From RYN-230 sp963844695 (GTDB lineage: Bacteria > Actinomycetota > Actinomycetes > Streptosporangiales > Streptosporangiaceae): 64,000 nt of DNA. The position numbers were made by a program, and so were the translations under genes. Under the pieces are notes generated by a model, which saw nothing but the letters and a program-made list of their open reading frames with translations, did not search any database and had not been told where the DNA came from. Below are positions 34,747 to 43,407 of this stretch, one piece after another (positions within the stretch are counted from its first letter, which is position 1; every line of letters starts with the position of its first letter). The DNA is taken from contig CAWJPL010000010.1 in NCBI GenBank assembly GCA_963844695.1, positions 186,001-250,000 of the forward strand, written 5' to 3'.

Positions 34747-37017
34747 TCACGCTTTCTCCAGGAACTTGGCCTGTTCCTCGTCCAGCAGCGTCCGGATCGC
34801 GCCGGCCAGGGCGGGGTGGGCCGCGAGCTGGGGATCGCCGTCCACCAGCGCCTGAGCCTCCACCCGGGCCTGCACGATCAGTTCCTCGTCCTGCAGCAGG
34901 GTCAGCATCTTCAGCCCGGACTTGCGGCCCGCCTGGGCGGCGCCCAGCACGTTGCCCTCCCGGCGCTGCTCGAGGTCGAGCCGGGACAGCGCGAACCCGT
35001 CCACGGTGGCCGCGACCGCGTCCAGCCGGTCGCGGGCCGGGCTGCCCGGCGGCGCGTCGGTGACCAGCAGGCACAGCCCGGGCTTCCCGCCGCGGCCGAC
35101 CCGGCCGCGCAGCTGGTGCAGCTGGGACACGCCGAACCGGTCCGCATCCATGATCACCATGATGGTGGCGTTGGGCACGTCCACGCCGACCTCCACGACC
35201 GTGGTGGCCACCAGCACGTCCACCGACCCGTCGGCGAAGGCGCGCATCGCCGCGTCCTTGTCGTCGGCGGGCATCCGCCCGTGCAGGATGCGCATCCGCA
35301 GCCCGGCCAGCGGGCCGTCGGCGAGTTCGGCGGCCATGTCCAGGACCGCGCGCGGCGGGCGGCCGGCGTCCTCGTCCGGCGCCTGGTAGTCACCGTCGCT
35401 GCCGTCGTCGCCCAGGGCCAGGTCCAGGTCCGCACCCCCGCCCAGGCCCGCGTCCGCCCCCTGCTCCGCACCAGGACCCGCGTCCTCGGCGCCGATCCGC
35501 GGGCAGACGACATAGGCCTGCCCGCCGCCGGTCACCTCCTCGCGCAGCCGTTCCCAGGTCCGGGTCAGGTAGTGCGGCTTGTCCGCGGAGGGCACCACGT
35601 GCGTGGTGATCGGGGCGCGGCCGGCCGGCAGCTCGGTGAGGGTGGACACGTCGAGGTCGCCGTAGACCGTCATGGCCACCGTGCGCGGGATCGGGGTGGC
35701 CGTCATGACCAGCACGTGCGGGCGGCTGCCCCGGGCCTTCTCACGCAGCGCGTCGCGCTGCTGGACCCCGAACCGGTGCTGCTCGTCGATCACCACCAAC
35801 CCCAGGTCGCCGAACACCACCTGATCGTCGAGCCGGACCCGGTGATACAGGAGCGTATGCGTGCCGATCACGACGCCGGCCGCCCCGGAGGCCACGTCGT
35901 CCAGGGCCGCCCGGCGCGCCTTGGCCCCCTGCGACCCGGTCAGCAGGGCCACCCGGGTGGCATGCTCCGCGCCGTCCAGTTCCCCGGCCCGGCCGAGCGG
36001 CCCGAGCAGCTGGCTGATGGACCGGTAGTGCTGCTGGGCCAGGACCTCAGTGGGGGCGAGCAGGGCCGCCTGCCCGCCGTCGTCGATGACCTGGAGCATC
36101 GCCCGGACCGCCACCAACGTCTTGCCGGAGCCCACTTCACCCTGCAGCAGGCGGTGCATGGGGTGCTCGCGGCACAGCGCGGTGGTGATCTCCTCGCCCG
36201 TGGTCAGCTGGCCCTTGGTCAGCGAGAACGGCAGCCGGGCGTCGAACGCCTCGAGCAGGCCGCCGCGCCGCGGGATGCGCGGGGTGGCCGGCAGCGCGTC
36301 CTCGGCCCGCCGCCGCTGGGCCAGCACGGCCTGCAGCACGAACGCCTCGTCCCACTTCAGCCGCAGCCGGGCGGGCTCGATGTCCGCGAACTCCACCGGG
36401 CGGTGGATGCCGTGCCACGCGGCCAGCTGGCTCTGCAGGCCGTAGCGGGTGCGGACCTCGGCGGGCAGCGGGTCGTCGGCGATGTCGAGCGTGTCCAGCA
36501 CGGTCCGCATCGCCTTGGCGATCTTCCAGGACGGCAGGTCCTTGGTGGCCGGGTACACCGGGATGACCTCGGCCGCGTGCTCGGCGGCCATCTCGGTGCC
36601 CGGGTCCGCGGTGCCGAGCAGTTCGCAGTCGGGGTGGATGAGCTGGCGTTTGCGCCCGTAGGAGGACACCTGGCCGGCGAACAGGCCGTGCAGGCCGGGC
36701 TTCATGTCCTTCTCGCGCCACGGCTGGCGGAAGAAGGCGAGGGTCAGCGTGCCGCGGCCGTCGGTGACGGTGACCTCGGTCAGCTTGCCCCGCCGGTTCT
36801 TCATGGTGCGGGTGGTGACGGCGGAGATCTGGGCCAGCACCGTGACGTGCTCGCCGTCGCGCAGTGAGGCCAGGTCAGTCAGCTCGCCCCGCTGCTCGTA
36901 GCGGCGCGGGTAGTGTCGCAGCAACTCGCCCACGGTGTGCACGTCCAGCGCCTTGGCCAGGACTTTGGCCGTCCGCGGGTCGAACTCCCGGTCGAGCCGG
37001 TCATCAAGCCTCGCCAT
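34747..37017 (-). CDS. recG: ATP-dependent DNA helicase RecG
   Basis: Reverses stalled replication forks and branch-migrates recombination intermediates. The N-terminal wedge/OB region includes YPRRYEQRGELTDLASLRDG. Helicase motif I is LLQGEVGSGKTLVAVRAML, motif II VVIDEQHRFGVQQR, motif III VMTATPIPRT, motif VI QLRGRVGRGGKPGLC. Between the helicase lobes, about residues 505-555, an acidic Gly/Asp-rich insert is longer than in most RecG. Length 756. It is transcribed divergently from rpmB across a 202-bp gap. Confidence 0.97.
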   Translation of the reverse strand: MARLDDRLDREFDPRTAKVLAKALDVHTVGELLRHYPRRYEQRGELTDLASLRDGEHVTVLAQISAVTTRTMKNRRGKLTEVTVTDGRGTLTLAFFRQPWREKDMKPGLHGLFAGQVSSYGRKRQLIHPDCELLGTADPGTEMAAEHAAEVIPVYPATKDLPSWKIAKAMRTVLDTLDIADDPLPAEVRTRYGLQSQLAAWHGIHRPVEFADIEPARLRLKWDEAFVLQAVLAQRRRAEDALPATPRIPRRGGLLEAFDARLPFSLTKGQLTTGEEITTALCREHPMHRLLQGEVGSGKTLVAVRAMLQVIDDGGQAALLAPTEVLAQQHYRSISQLLGPLGRAGELDGAEHATRVALLTGSQGAKARRAALDDVASGAAGVVIGTHTLLYHRVRLDDQVVFGDLGLVVIDEQHRFGVQQRDALREKARGSRPHVLVMTATPIPRTVAMTVYGDLDVSTLTELPAGRAPITTHVVPSADKPHYLTRTWERLREEVTGGGQAYVVCPRIGAEDAGPGAEQGADAGLGGGADLDLALGDDGSDGDYQAPDEDAGRPPRAVLDMAAELADGPLAGLRMRILHGRMPADDKDAAMRAFADGSVDVLVATTVVEVGVDVPNATIMVIMDADRFGVSQLHQLRGRVGRGGKPGLCLLVTDAPPGSPARDRLDAVAATVDGFALSRLDLEQRREGNVLGAAQAGRKSGLKMLTLLQDEELIVQARVEAQALVDGDPQLAAHPALAGAIRTLLDEEQAKFLEKA

Positions 37018-37219
37018 GGCCTCTCAGAATAGGCTGCGGTGCGGACAGAAGCGTCCGGCCACGCGGGCGAGGCACCCCGGGACGGCGCTGATTCGCGCTC
37101 CGGGCGGCTGGTCGGTTATCCTGAGCCCTGCCCGAGGGCGTGGCGGTGCGGTGACGTGTCCGCAGCCTGAGCCCGGGCACATTGGCCAGCACCATCCGTC
37201 TGCATGCAAGGAGAGTCCC

Positions 37220-37405
37220 GTGTCTGCTGTCTGTGAGATATGCGGCAAGGGGCCGGGATTCGGCAACAACATCTCCCACTCCCACCGCCGGACCCCGCGC
37301 CGCTGGAACCCGAACATCCAGATCATGCGGACCCGCACCGGGGGAACCAGCCGGCGGGTCCGGGTCTGCACGTCCTGCATCAAGGCCGGCAAAGTCACCC
37401 GCTAG
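37220..37405 (+). CDS. rpmB: 50S ribosomal protein L28, zinc-binding type
   Basis: Ribosomal protein of 61 residues. Two Cys pairs (CEIC near the start and CTSC near the end) mark the zinc-containing form. The core NISHSHRRTPRRWNPNIQ is typical. GTG at 37220 is the start, with AAGGAG at 37208-37213. It is divergent from recG, as in other actinobacteria. Confidence 0.97.
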   Translation: MSAVCEICGKGPGFGNNISHSHRRTPRRWNPNIQIMRTRTGGTSRRVRVCTSCIKAGKVTR

Positions 37406-37457
37406 CCCGCTGCAGTCCCGGCGGCCCGCCAGCCCCCGGTCGCCGGAACCCGGTCAC

Positions 37458-37489
37458 GCGCCTTGTTTTCCCTAACGAAAACCGGGCGC
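37458..37489. terminator. Imperfect hairpin between convergent rpmB and CBM-protein genes
   Basis: GCGCC-tt-GTTTTC, loop CCTAAC, then GAAAAC-cg-GGCGC: a 6-bp perfect upper stem, a two-base mismatch and a 5-bp lower stem. It lies 53 bp after the rpmB stop, in the gap between two convergent genes, where a terminator is expected. Its A/T-rich upper stem stands out from the surrounding G+C. Confidence 0.5.
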
Positions 37490-37564
37490 CCACCTGCCCA
37501 CGCCGTGACGAGGACCAGCCAACCCTGAGCACAGGGCTACGTGGCGCCGAGCGCCCGGGCCGGA

Positions 37565-38573
37565 TCACGCGGCCGTGCGCGCCGGGCGTCCGACCCTGAT
37601 CACGGGGCCGCGCTGCGCACCGAACTCGCAAAGCTGCCCGTCGAAGGCGCAGCCTGACGGTGCGGCGGGCTGGCCCTCCACGATGACCGTCAGCCGTACC
37701 GGGGCCGCGGACCGGTGCGCCTGCCCCCAGCCGGACCACGCCACGCCCTGCGCCACCCCGGCCCCCACCCGGCCCGGCTCCCAGCGTGCGCCCTGGACAC
37801 CTGCGATCCGCGCCCCGGGGTAGGCGAAGGCCAGGCTCCAGGCCTGGGTCCTGGTCCCGCTGAGCCCGCGGATCGTGATCTGGTCGGAAAAGCCGCCCGG
37901 CCACTGCTCGACCTGCTGGTAGGTGATGCTGACTGGCCTGGCCGCCCACGCTGGGCTGCGGCCCGCCGCTGCCCCCGGCCGCCGGCGCGGTCCCGCCCTG
38001 CTGGTTAACACCGGACTGGTTAGCACCGGACTGGCTAGCACCGGACTGGTTAGCACCGGACTGGCTCCCGCCGGACTGGCTCCCGCCAGCCTTGTTAACA
38101 CCGGACTGGCCTCCACCGGGCTGGCTCCCGCCGGGCTGGACCGCGGTGACCGGGCCGGAGGCGGCCGGGGCTCTGGGCGTGATACGCACACCAGGGCGGG
38201 CCGAGGCGAGCGTGCCGCCGTGCGGTTGGGCGTGGCAGTCCCCGGCCGAGCACTGGTTGCCTGGGATGGGGGCGCTGAAGTGCAGCACGGTCCGGGACAT
38301 GTTGGCCGCCAGGAACGCGGCCACGACCACGCCCAGGCCTGCGGCGAACGTGGGGGTGACCACGAGCCGGCGCAGCGCCGGGCTGATCCGCCTCCCGCGC
38401 GACGACGAGCGGTTCCGGCGCGGCCGCGCGTCGTCCAGGCCGGTCAGCACGTCATCCGCGCCGTGCCGCCCGCGGCCCGTCCTCCCCCGGATGCGGGCCG
38501 CGTAGGCCCGCACCCGGGCGGCCGCAGACGGCGCCCGGTGCCGGGGTTCGGCTCTTTGGCCCGGTGATCCCAT
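37565..38573 (-). CDS. Membrane-anchored protein with C-terminal CBM2-like domain, frameshifted
   Basis: An N-terminal Arg-rich cytoplasmic part (~70 residues) is followed by one transmembrane helix (FAAGLGVVVAAFLAANM). A short region with two Cys and a SQSGANQSG-type repeat linker of about 45 residues come next. The outer C-terminal domain lies in another frame and resembles family-2 cellulose-binding modules: VSITYQQVEQWPGGFSDQIT, AWSLAFAYPG, VAWSGWGQ. The frame changes near 37935 within QAS/VSIT; a one-base repair gives about 335 residues. It may bind polysaccharide at the cell surface. No catalytic domain is visible. Confidence 0.7.
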
Positions 38574-38662
38574 TGGGGGGTTTATACCTACGAAAAGGGC
38601 AGGCTAACTGTAGTGACATGCTTGTAATTTGATGGATACGGGGAGTGATGGCTGTTCGGGCC

Positions 38663-39685
38663 TCAGAAATGATTCCATCCGGACAGCTCCTCAGCTCGCC
38701 GTGAATCCACCCAAACGCCCTGACCTTCACAGACCTGCCCCAAGACCGACCACCGCGCGGGCAGCGGCGCCTCCGGCGGGAAGGTGGCCACCAGGCCATG
38801 ATCCTCGCCGCCGGTGAGCACCCAGTCCAGGGGATCCGGCCCGCCTAGTGCATCGGCGGCGGCCCGCAGAGTGTTACTGACGGGCAGCCGGGCGGAGGCC
38901 ACGTCGATGCGGACCCCGCTCTGCCCGGCCAGGTGCCCCAGGTCCTGCACCAGGCCGTCGCTGACGTCGATCATCGACGTGGCACCGAGTCGCGCCGCGG
39001 CCGGGCCCGCCGGGTAGTCCGGATGCGGCCAGCGGTGCGCGGCCAGCAGGGTCGCGGGCTCGGACAGGCCGGCCTGGAGCAGGGCCAGGCCGGCCGCGGA
39101 ATGGCCGAGCAGGCCTGCCACGGCCACCACGTCCCCGGGCCGGGCCCCGGCCCGGGTGACCGGGGCCCGGCCCTCCAGGTCCCCCAGCGCGGTCACCGCC
39201 AGCATGATCAGGGGCGCACCCGAGAGGTCGCCGCCGGCCACGGCCGCGCCGACCCGGGAACACTCGTCCGCCAGGCCCGCCGCCATGTCCTCGGCCCAGG
39301 CCACAGGCAGATCCGCGGGAGCCGCGAGGCCGACCAGGAGGGCGGTGGGTACCGCACCCATCGCGGCGATGTCTGCGAAGTTCTGGGCCGCGGCCTTGCC
39401 GCCGATCTCGCGCGCGGACGACCAGTCCCGGCGGAAATGCCGGTTCTCGACGAGAAGGTCAGTGCTGGCGACCACGCGCCCGTCGGGGACCTGGAGCACC
39501 GCCGCGTCGTCACCGATGCCCACCAGCGTGCCCGGGGCCGACGGGAAACGGGCGGCCAGCGCCGCGATAAGCCCGAATTCACCCAGATCCGAGACGGTGA
39601 TAGGGCCCTCCCGGCTGCCGTCTTTGAGGTTAGGGTAGCGTGGCCATTCCGGCCGAAGGCAATGAGGCCCCCGGGGAGGACGCAT
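38663..39685 (-). CDS. thiL: Thiamine-monophosphate kinase
   Basis: Phosphorylates thiamine monophosphate to thiamine pyrophosphate. Family motifs: VGIGDDAAVLQVPDGRVVAS, STDLLVENRHF, AAMGAVPTALLVGLA, VAGGDLSGAP and ATSMIDVSDGLVQDLGHLA. The conserved protein begins TVSDLGEFGLI. No ATG, GTG or TTG lies there: the expected Met position is ATC (39601-39599), preceded by GGGAGGG. The only standard start in frame is ATG 39685, which overlaps the neighbouring plus-strand start and adds 28 unrelated residues. The listed start is therefore uncertain. Confidence 0.93.
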   Translation of the reverse strand: MRPPRGPHCLRPEWPRYPNLKDGSREGPITVSDLGEFGLIAALAARFPSAPGTLVGIGDDAAVLQVPDGRVVASTDLLVENRHFRRDWSSAREIGGKAAAQNFADIAAMGAVPTALLVGLAAPADLPVAWAEDMAAGLADECSRVGAAVAGGDLSGAPLIMLAVTALGDLEGRAPVTRAGARPGDVVAVAGLLGHSAAGLALLQAGLSEPATLLAAHRWPHPDYPAGPAAARLGATSMIDVSDGLVQDLGHLAGQSGVRIDVASARLPVSNTLRAAADALGGPDPLDWVLTGGEDHGLVATFPPEAPLPARWSVLGQVCEGQGVWVDSRRAEELSGWNHF

Positions 39686-39917
39686 GGTCCAGGCTTACAT
39701 CCTCGTGCAGACCGAAGTGGGAAAAGCCGCTGACGTCGCTCGCCGCATCGGGGGCATCAAGGGGGTGACCCTTGCCGAGGACGTGACCGGACCCTACGAC
39801 GTGATCGTCCGGGCCGAAGCGGACAACGTGGATGACCTCGGGAAGCTCGTCGTCGCCCAGATCCAGTCTGTGAGCGGTATCACCAGGACGCTGACCTGTC
39901 CCATCGTGCACATCTAG
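39684..39917 (+). CDS. Stand-alone Lrp/AsnC ligand-binding domain protein
   Basis: A 77-residue protein made only of the RAM (AsnC ligand-binding) domain, without a DNA-binding helix-turn-helix. It reads MVQAYILVQTEVGKAADVAR, then GPYDVIVRAEADNVDDLGKL and GITRTLTCPIVHI. Such proteins typically lie next to thiL in actinobacteria and may bind amino acids or modulate other Lrp proteins. A GGGGAGGA ribosome-binding site precedes the ATG. Divergent from thiL, with overlapping start regions. Confidence 0.93.
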   Translation: MVQAYILVQTEVGKAADVARRIGGIKGVTLAEDVTGPYDVIVRAEADNVDDLGKLVVAQIQSVSGITRTLTCPIVHI

Positions 39918-39953
39918 ACCTGCCGCCCGCTGCGGGCCCCGCGCCGGGCGGCT

Positions 39954-39999
39954 CCTCAGCCACCCGGCTGAGGACATCCCCACCCGGCTGAGGACATCC
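39954..39999. terminator. Hairpin followed by a direct 19-bp repeat after the AsnC-domain gene
   Basis: CCTCAGC (39954-39960), loop CACCCG, GCTGAGG (39967-39973) form a perfect 7-bp stem 37 bp after the gene stop, suiting a terminator without a T-run. The unit CACCCGGCTGAGGACATCC occurs at 39961-39979 and again at 39981-39999, so the right arm of the stem is duplicated and alternative pairing is possible. Confidence 0.5.
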
Positions 40000-40079
40000 G
40001 CCAGGCACCTCCCTGACGATCTCCGGATGACCAGGAGATGGCTGGGTAGTACGCCCACAGAGAGGTCAGGAGGGCCAGC

Positions 40080-40436
40080 ATGTTCGAGGCGGCTGATATC
40101 CGGGAATGGCGGGGCCACGACGTCGTCGATGACGCCGGCCACAAGATCGGGACGCTCGAGTCCGTGTACGTCGATACCGGCAGTGACGAGCCCTCGTTCG
40201 CGACCGTCACGGTGGGCCTGCCGACCCGGCACCGGCTGGTGTTCGTCCCCCTGGACGAGGCCACCGTGGGCCCGGGCTACCTCAAGGTCCGCTACCCGCG
40301 CAGCCTGGTGAAGGGCTCGCCGTCCATCGACACCGACGGGGAACTGCCGGCCGGTGACGAGGAAGCGGTCTTCAAGCACTACAACCTCGAGTACCAGCCC
40401 GGGGCGAGCGGCGAGCGCCGCCTCGCCCGGCGCTGA
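40080..40436 (+). CDS. PRC-barrel domain protein
   Basis: A 118-residue soluble protein with a PRC-barrel fold. It reads FEAADIREWRGHDVVDDAGH, then KIGTLESVYVDTGSDEPSFA, VTVGLPTRHRLVFVPLDEA and YLKVRYPRSLVKGSP, the usual pattern for stand-alone actinobacterial PRC-barrel proteins, sometimes called stress-associated. Specific role unknown. Preceded by GGTCAGGAGG before the ATG. Followed at 23 bp by a tiny membrane protein gene. Confidence 0.9.
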   Translation: MFEAADIREWRGHDVVDDAGHKIGTLESVYVDTGSDEPSFATVTVGLPTRHRLVFVPLDEATVGPGYLKVRYPRSLVKGSPSIDTDGELPAGDEEAVFKHYNLEYQPGASGERRLARR

Positions 40437-40459
40437 GCAGTCGGGATCGGAGTACTCGG

Positions 40460-40624
40460 ATGGTGCTGTTCTTGCTCCTGGTCATCGCGGCCATCGCGCT
40501 GGGCATCGTGGGCGTGGTCGTGAAGGGCCTGTTCTGGCTGCTGATCATCGGCATCGTCGTGATCCTGGTGGATCTCGTCGTGGTCGGGATCCGGCTCAGC
40601 CGCCGTCGCCGCCCGAACCGTTAA
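40460..40624 (+). CDS. Tiny two-helix membrane protein
   Basis: An open frame of 54 residues from ATG 40460 to TAA 40624: MVLFLLLVIAAIALGIVGVV forms one hydrophobic helix and FWLLIIGIVVILVDLVVVGI a second. It ends in the basic cluster RLSRRRRPNR, which would lie in the cytoplasm. Similar hydrophobic mini-proteins of about 55 residues are common in actinobacterial genomes, with no known function. GATCGGAG upstream is a fair ribosome-binding site. It follows the PRC-barrel gene closely and may be co-transcribed. Confidence 0.75.
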   Translation: MVLFLLLVIAAIALGIVGVVVKGLFWLLIIGIVVILVDLVVVGIRLSRRRRPNR

Positions 40625-40633
40625 GCCTGGTCC

Positions 40634-41287
40634 TCAGCTGAGCTGCGCGGCCAGCTCGGCGGTGCGCGGGCCCACCCCCAGGCTGATCGCGTTGTGCAGG
40701 TCGGCCGGGGTGTCCACGTCCGACCGGAGGCTGGGCACGTCGGCCAGCAAGATCTCGGTGGCGCCGCCGTCCCGGTACCGGGACGCCGACCCCGGCCCGA
40801 AACGCGGCCGGAACACCGCCCCGGGCCGGGCCGCGTACAGCGTGGTACCAGTGCCTGCCGCGTCGGCCACGAACGCCTCCGGCCACTGGGCCGCTGCCCG
40901 GAGCCCGCGCTCGAGTTCCGCGGGCCGCAGCGCGGGCAGGTCCGCGGCCATCGCCGCCGTGCCGCGATCCGGCCACGTCGCCGCGGCCACGGCCGCGCCG
41001 TGCGCGAGGGCCGGATTGAGCCCGGCGTCCGGCTCGTCGGCGACCACCCGGGCCCCTAGCGCGCCCAGCACCCTGGCGGCCGCCGGGTCGTCCGTCACCA
41101 CGACGACGATCGCGACCGCGGGGCAGGCGGCTGCCGCCCGGACCGTGTCCGCCGCCATGGCCAGCGCCAGCTCCGACCTGGCCGGGCCGGCCAGGAGGCT
41201 GGCGAGCCGGGATTTGGCCCGGGCAAGTACCTTGACGGGGATCACCACCGACCAGGTGAGCGGCATCTCGGTCACACCGGTGACCAT
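40634..41287 (-). CDS. cofC: 2-phospho-L-lactate guanylyltransferase (coenzyme F420 synthesis)
   Basis: CofC/FbiD-type nucleotidyltransferase that activates phospholactate or phosphoenolpyruvate with GTP in coenzyme F420 assembly. Motifs: WSVVIPVKVLARAKSRLASL (nucleotide-binding start), AIVVVVTDDPAA, DEPDAGLNPALAHG and AMAADLPAL (acidic metal site). The late FGPGSASRY...DVDTPADL pattern also fits. Length 217. The ATG at 41287 is used; an ATG seven codons later (MPLTWSVV) is equally plausible. Convergent with the tiny membrane protein gene and divergent from plsC. Confidence 0.93.
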   Translation of the reverse strand: MVTGVTEMPLTWSVVIPVKVLARAKSRLASLLAGPARSELALAMAADTVRAAAACPAVAIVVVVTDDPAAARVLGALGARVVADEPDAGLNPALAHGAAVAAATWPDRGTAAMAADLPALRPAELERGLRAAAQWPEAFVADAAGTGTTLYAARPGAVFRPRFGPGSASRYRDGGATEILLADVPSLRSDVDTPADLHNAISLGVGPRTAELAAQLS

Positions 41288-41484
41288 ACTGTGCTGAGCG
41301 CAGCGGGTTGAGCGGGCGTGTGGACAGCGCCGTCCCGGGCTGGCCTGGACAAGGTCTACCCTGAGGCGTTTGCCTCGCTGGGCCGGCCTGGTCCGGGTTT
41401 GCCTGTACAGGGTGGCGGGCGGAACGGGAGACTGACTGCGATGACGAGCAGCCGGACGAGAGCGGGAGATCCCCGGATGAGCGG

Positions 41485-42279
41485 ATGGCAGCGATGAGCG
41501 GGCGGCAGGGCCGGCGTTACTCCCAGGCGTGGCGGAACGGCACCAAGGTCGTGCTGCCCCCGCTGATCAAGTCGCTGATGAAGCGGGACTGGCAGGGCTA
41601 CCAGAACTTCCCGCGCGAGGGCGGCATGCTGGTCGCGGCCAACCACCTGTCGTACGCGGACTGGCCGGCCATGTCGCTGTTCGTGCACGAGGCCGGGCGG
41701 TACCCGGCATTCATGATCAAGTCGTCGGCGTTCGACGTGAAGCTGATCGGCCCGTTCCTGCGGGTGCTCGGCCAGCTGCCGGTGCGCCGGGGAGAGGCCG
41801 ACGCGGCGAACGTGCTGAAGGTCGCCGAGCAGGCCCTGGACGCCGGCGAGTGCGTGATCATCTACCCGGAGGGCACCGCTACCCGCGACCCGGACCAGTG
41901 GCCGATGGTGGCCAAGACCGGGGTGGCCCGGCTGGCCCTGGCCACCGGGGTCCCGGTGATCCCGGTCGCCCAGTGGGGGGCGCAGGACATCCTCCCCTAC
42001 GGTGAGGTCAAGCCGCACGCGGTGCCGCGCAAGCTGGTCCGGATGCTGGCCGGGCCGGCGGTGGACCTGAGCGAGTACGAGGGGAAGCCGCTGACCCGGG
42101 ACGTGCTCCGCGGGGCCACGAACGCCATCATGGGCGACATCGCGAAGCTGCTGGCCGAGTTGCGCGGCGGGCAGCCGCCGGCCGAGCCGTACCACCCCGC
42201 CCAGGCCCGCCGCGCCGCGCGCCAGGCCGCCCGGGAACAGGCCGGTGCCGCCGGCCAGGACTCCGCCGACCCGGACTAA
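41485..42279 (+). CDS. plsC: 1-acyl-sn-glycerol-3-phosphate acyltransferase (PlsC family)
   Basis: Transfers an acyl chain to lysophosphatidate in membrane phospholipid synthesis. The acyltransferase motifs are VAANHLSYADWPAMSLF (HX4D catalytic pair), LGQLPVRRGEADAANVL and VIIYPEGTATRD. VPVIPVAQWGAQDILP follows. Length 264. The start may be ATG 41485 or the one three codons on. In the sequence given it stops at TAA before a run of 15-bp repeats; see the adjacent repeat entry for a possible longer, frameshifted tail. It lies upstream of gpsA, which makes the glycerol-3-phosphate backbone. Confidence 0.95.
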   Translation: MAAMSGRQGRRYSQAWRNGTKVVLPPLIKSLMKRDWQGYQNFPREGGMLVAANHLSYADWPAMSLFVHEAGRYPAFMIKSSAFDVKLIGPFLRVLGQLPVRRGEADAANVLKVAEQALDAGECVIIYPEGTATRDPDQWPMVAKTGVARLALATGVPVIPVAQWGAQDILPYGEVKPHAVPRKLVRMLAGPAVDLSEYEGKPLTRDVLRGATNAIMGDIAKLLAELRGGQPPAEPYHPAQARRAARQAAREQAGAAGQDSADPD

Positions 42280-42402
42280 CCCAGTGCCCGACAACCCAGT
42301 GCCCGACAACCCAGTGCCGGATAACCCTGTGCCCGCTACCTCGGTGCCGGATAACCCGGGTCAGGCCGCACCGGGTGACGACCCGCACGAGGCGACGCCC
42401 AC
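42280..42402 (+). repeat. 15-bp tandem repeats forming an open frame into gpsA
   Basis: Units of CCCAGTGCCCGACAA and the variant CCCAGTGCCGGATAA follow the plsC stop directly. One plus frame (starting at a GTG near 42288) is open and reads VPDNP repeats, then GQAAPGDDPHEATPT, ending in TGA that overlaps the gpsA GTG start as GTGA. The frame is offset from plsC, so this is either a plsC tail detached by a one-base slip or untranslated repeat DNA. Confidence 0.6.
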
Positions 42403-43407
42403 GTGACGGCGGCGGTTATGGGCGCCGGCATGTGGGGCACCACCTTCGCCCAGGTGCTCTGCGACGCCGGCACCCCGGTCAGGCTGTGGGGCCGCCGGCC
42501 AGACCTGGTCGCGACGATCAACGCGCGGCACGAGAACCCGGACTACCTCCCGGGCATCACCCTCCCGGCCGGGCTGACCGCCAGCGCCGACGCGGGCCGG
42601 GTGCTGGACCAGGCGGACCTGGTCGTGCTGGCTGTGCCCGCCCAGACGCTGCGCCATCACCTCACGGCCTGGCGGGACCTGCTGCCGGCCGGGGCGGCCT
42701 TCGTCAGCCTGATGAAGGGCATCGAACTCGGCACCCATGAGCGGATGAGCCAGGTGATCGCCGACGTCACCGGGGCTGGCCCGGACCGGATCGCCGTCAT
42801 CTCCGGGCCGAACCTGGCCCGCGAGATAGCCGAGCGCCAGCACGCCGCCACCGTGGTCGCCTGTGCCGACGACACGCTGGCCAAACGGCTCCAGCAGGAC
42901 TGCCACACCCCGTACTTCCGGCCGTACACCAACCCGGACGTGATCGGCTGCGAGCTGGGCGGCGCGGTCAAGAACGTGATCGCGCTGGGGATCGGGATCG
43001 CGGTCGGCATGGGCACCGGGGACAACACCCGGGCCACCCTGATCACCCGCGGGCTGGCCGAGATCACCCGCCTCGGCGCGGCGCTCGGCGCGGACCAGCA
43101 CACGTTCGCTGGCCTGGCCGGCCTCGGTGACCTGGTCGCCACGTGCAGTTCCCCGCTGTCGCGGAACCGGGCGTTCGGCGAGATGCTGGGCCGGGGCATG
43201 GCCGTGGCCGACGTGGCCGCGGTCAGCACGCAGGTCGCCGAGGGCGCCAAGTCGGCCGGGCCGATCCTGGAACTGGCCCGCAGCCACGCCGTGGAGATGC
43301 CCATCACCGAGGTGGTCGTGGGCGTGATGCACGGGCAGATCGCGTTGAGCCAGGCGGCCATGCTGCTCACCTCGCGCTCCGCCAAGCCGGAGCGTTATGG
43401 CGTCTGA
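42403..43407 (+). CDS. gpsA: NAD(P)-dependent glycerol-3-phosphate dehydrogenase
   Basis: Reduces dihydroxyacetone phosphate to glycerol-3-phosphate for phospholipids. The N-terminal Rossmann motif AAVMGAGMWGTTFAQVL, catalytic region CELGGAVKNVIALGIGIAVG with its Lys, and GDNTRATLITRGLAEITRLG are all present, followed by the conserved GLAGLGDLVATCSSPLSRNR. Length 334, normal. GTG at 42403 fits the family start. Its stop overlaps the start of the next gene by 11 bp, so they are probably translationally coupled. Confidence 0.96.
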   Translation: MTAAVMGAGMWGTTFAQVLCDAGTPVRLWGRRPDLVATINARHENPDYLPGITLPAGLTASADAGRVLDQADLVVLAVPAQTLRHHLTAWRDLLPAGAAFVSLMKGIELGTHERMSQVIADVTGAGPDRIAVISGPNLAREIAERQHAATVVACADDTLAKRLQQDCHTPYFRPYTNPDVIGCELGGAVKNVIALGIGIAVGMGTGDNTRATLITRGLAEITRLGAALGADQHTFAGLAGLGDLVATCSSPLSRNRAFGEMLGRGMAVADVAAVSTQVAEGAKSAGPILELARSHAVEMPITEVVVGVMHGQIALSQAAMLLTSRSAKPERYGV

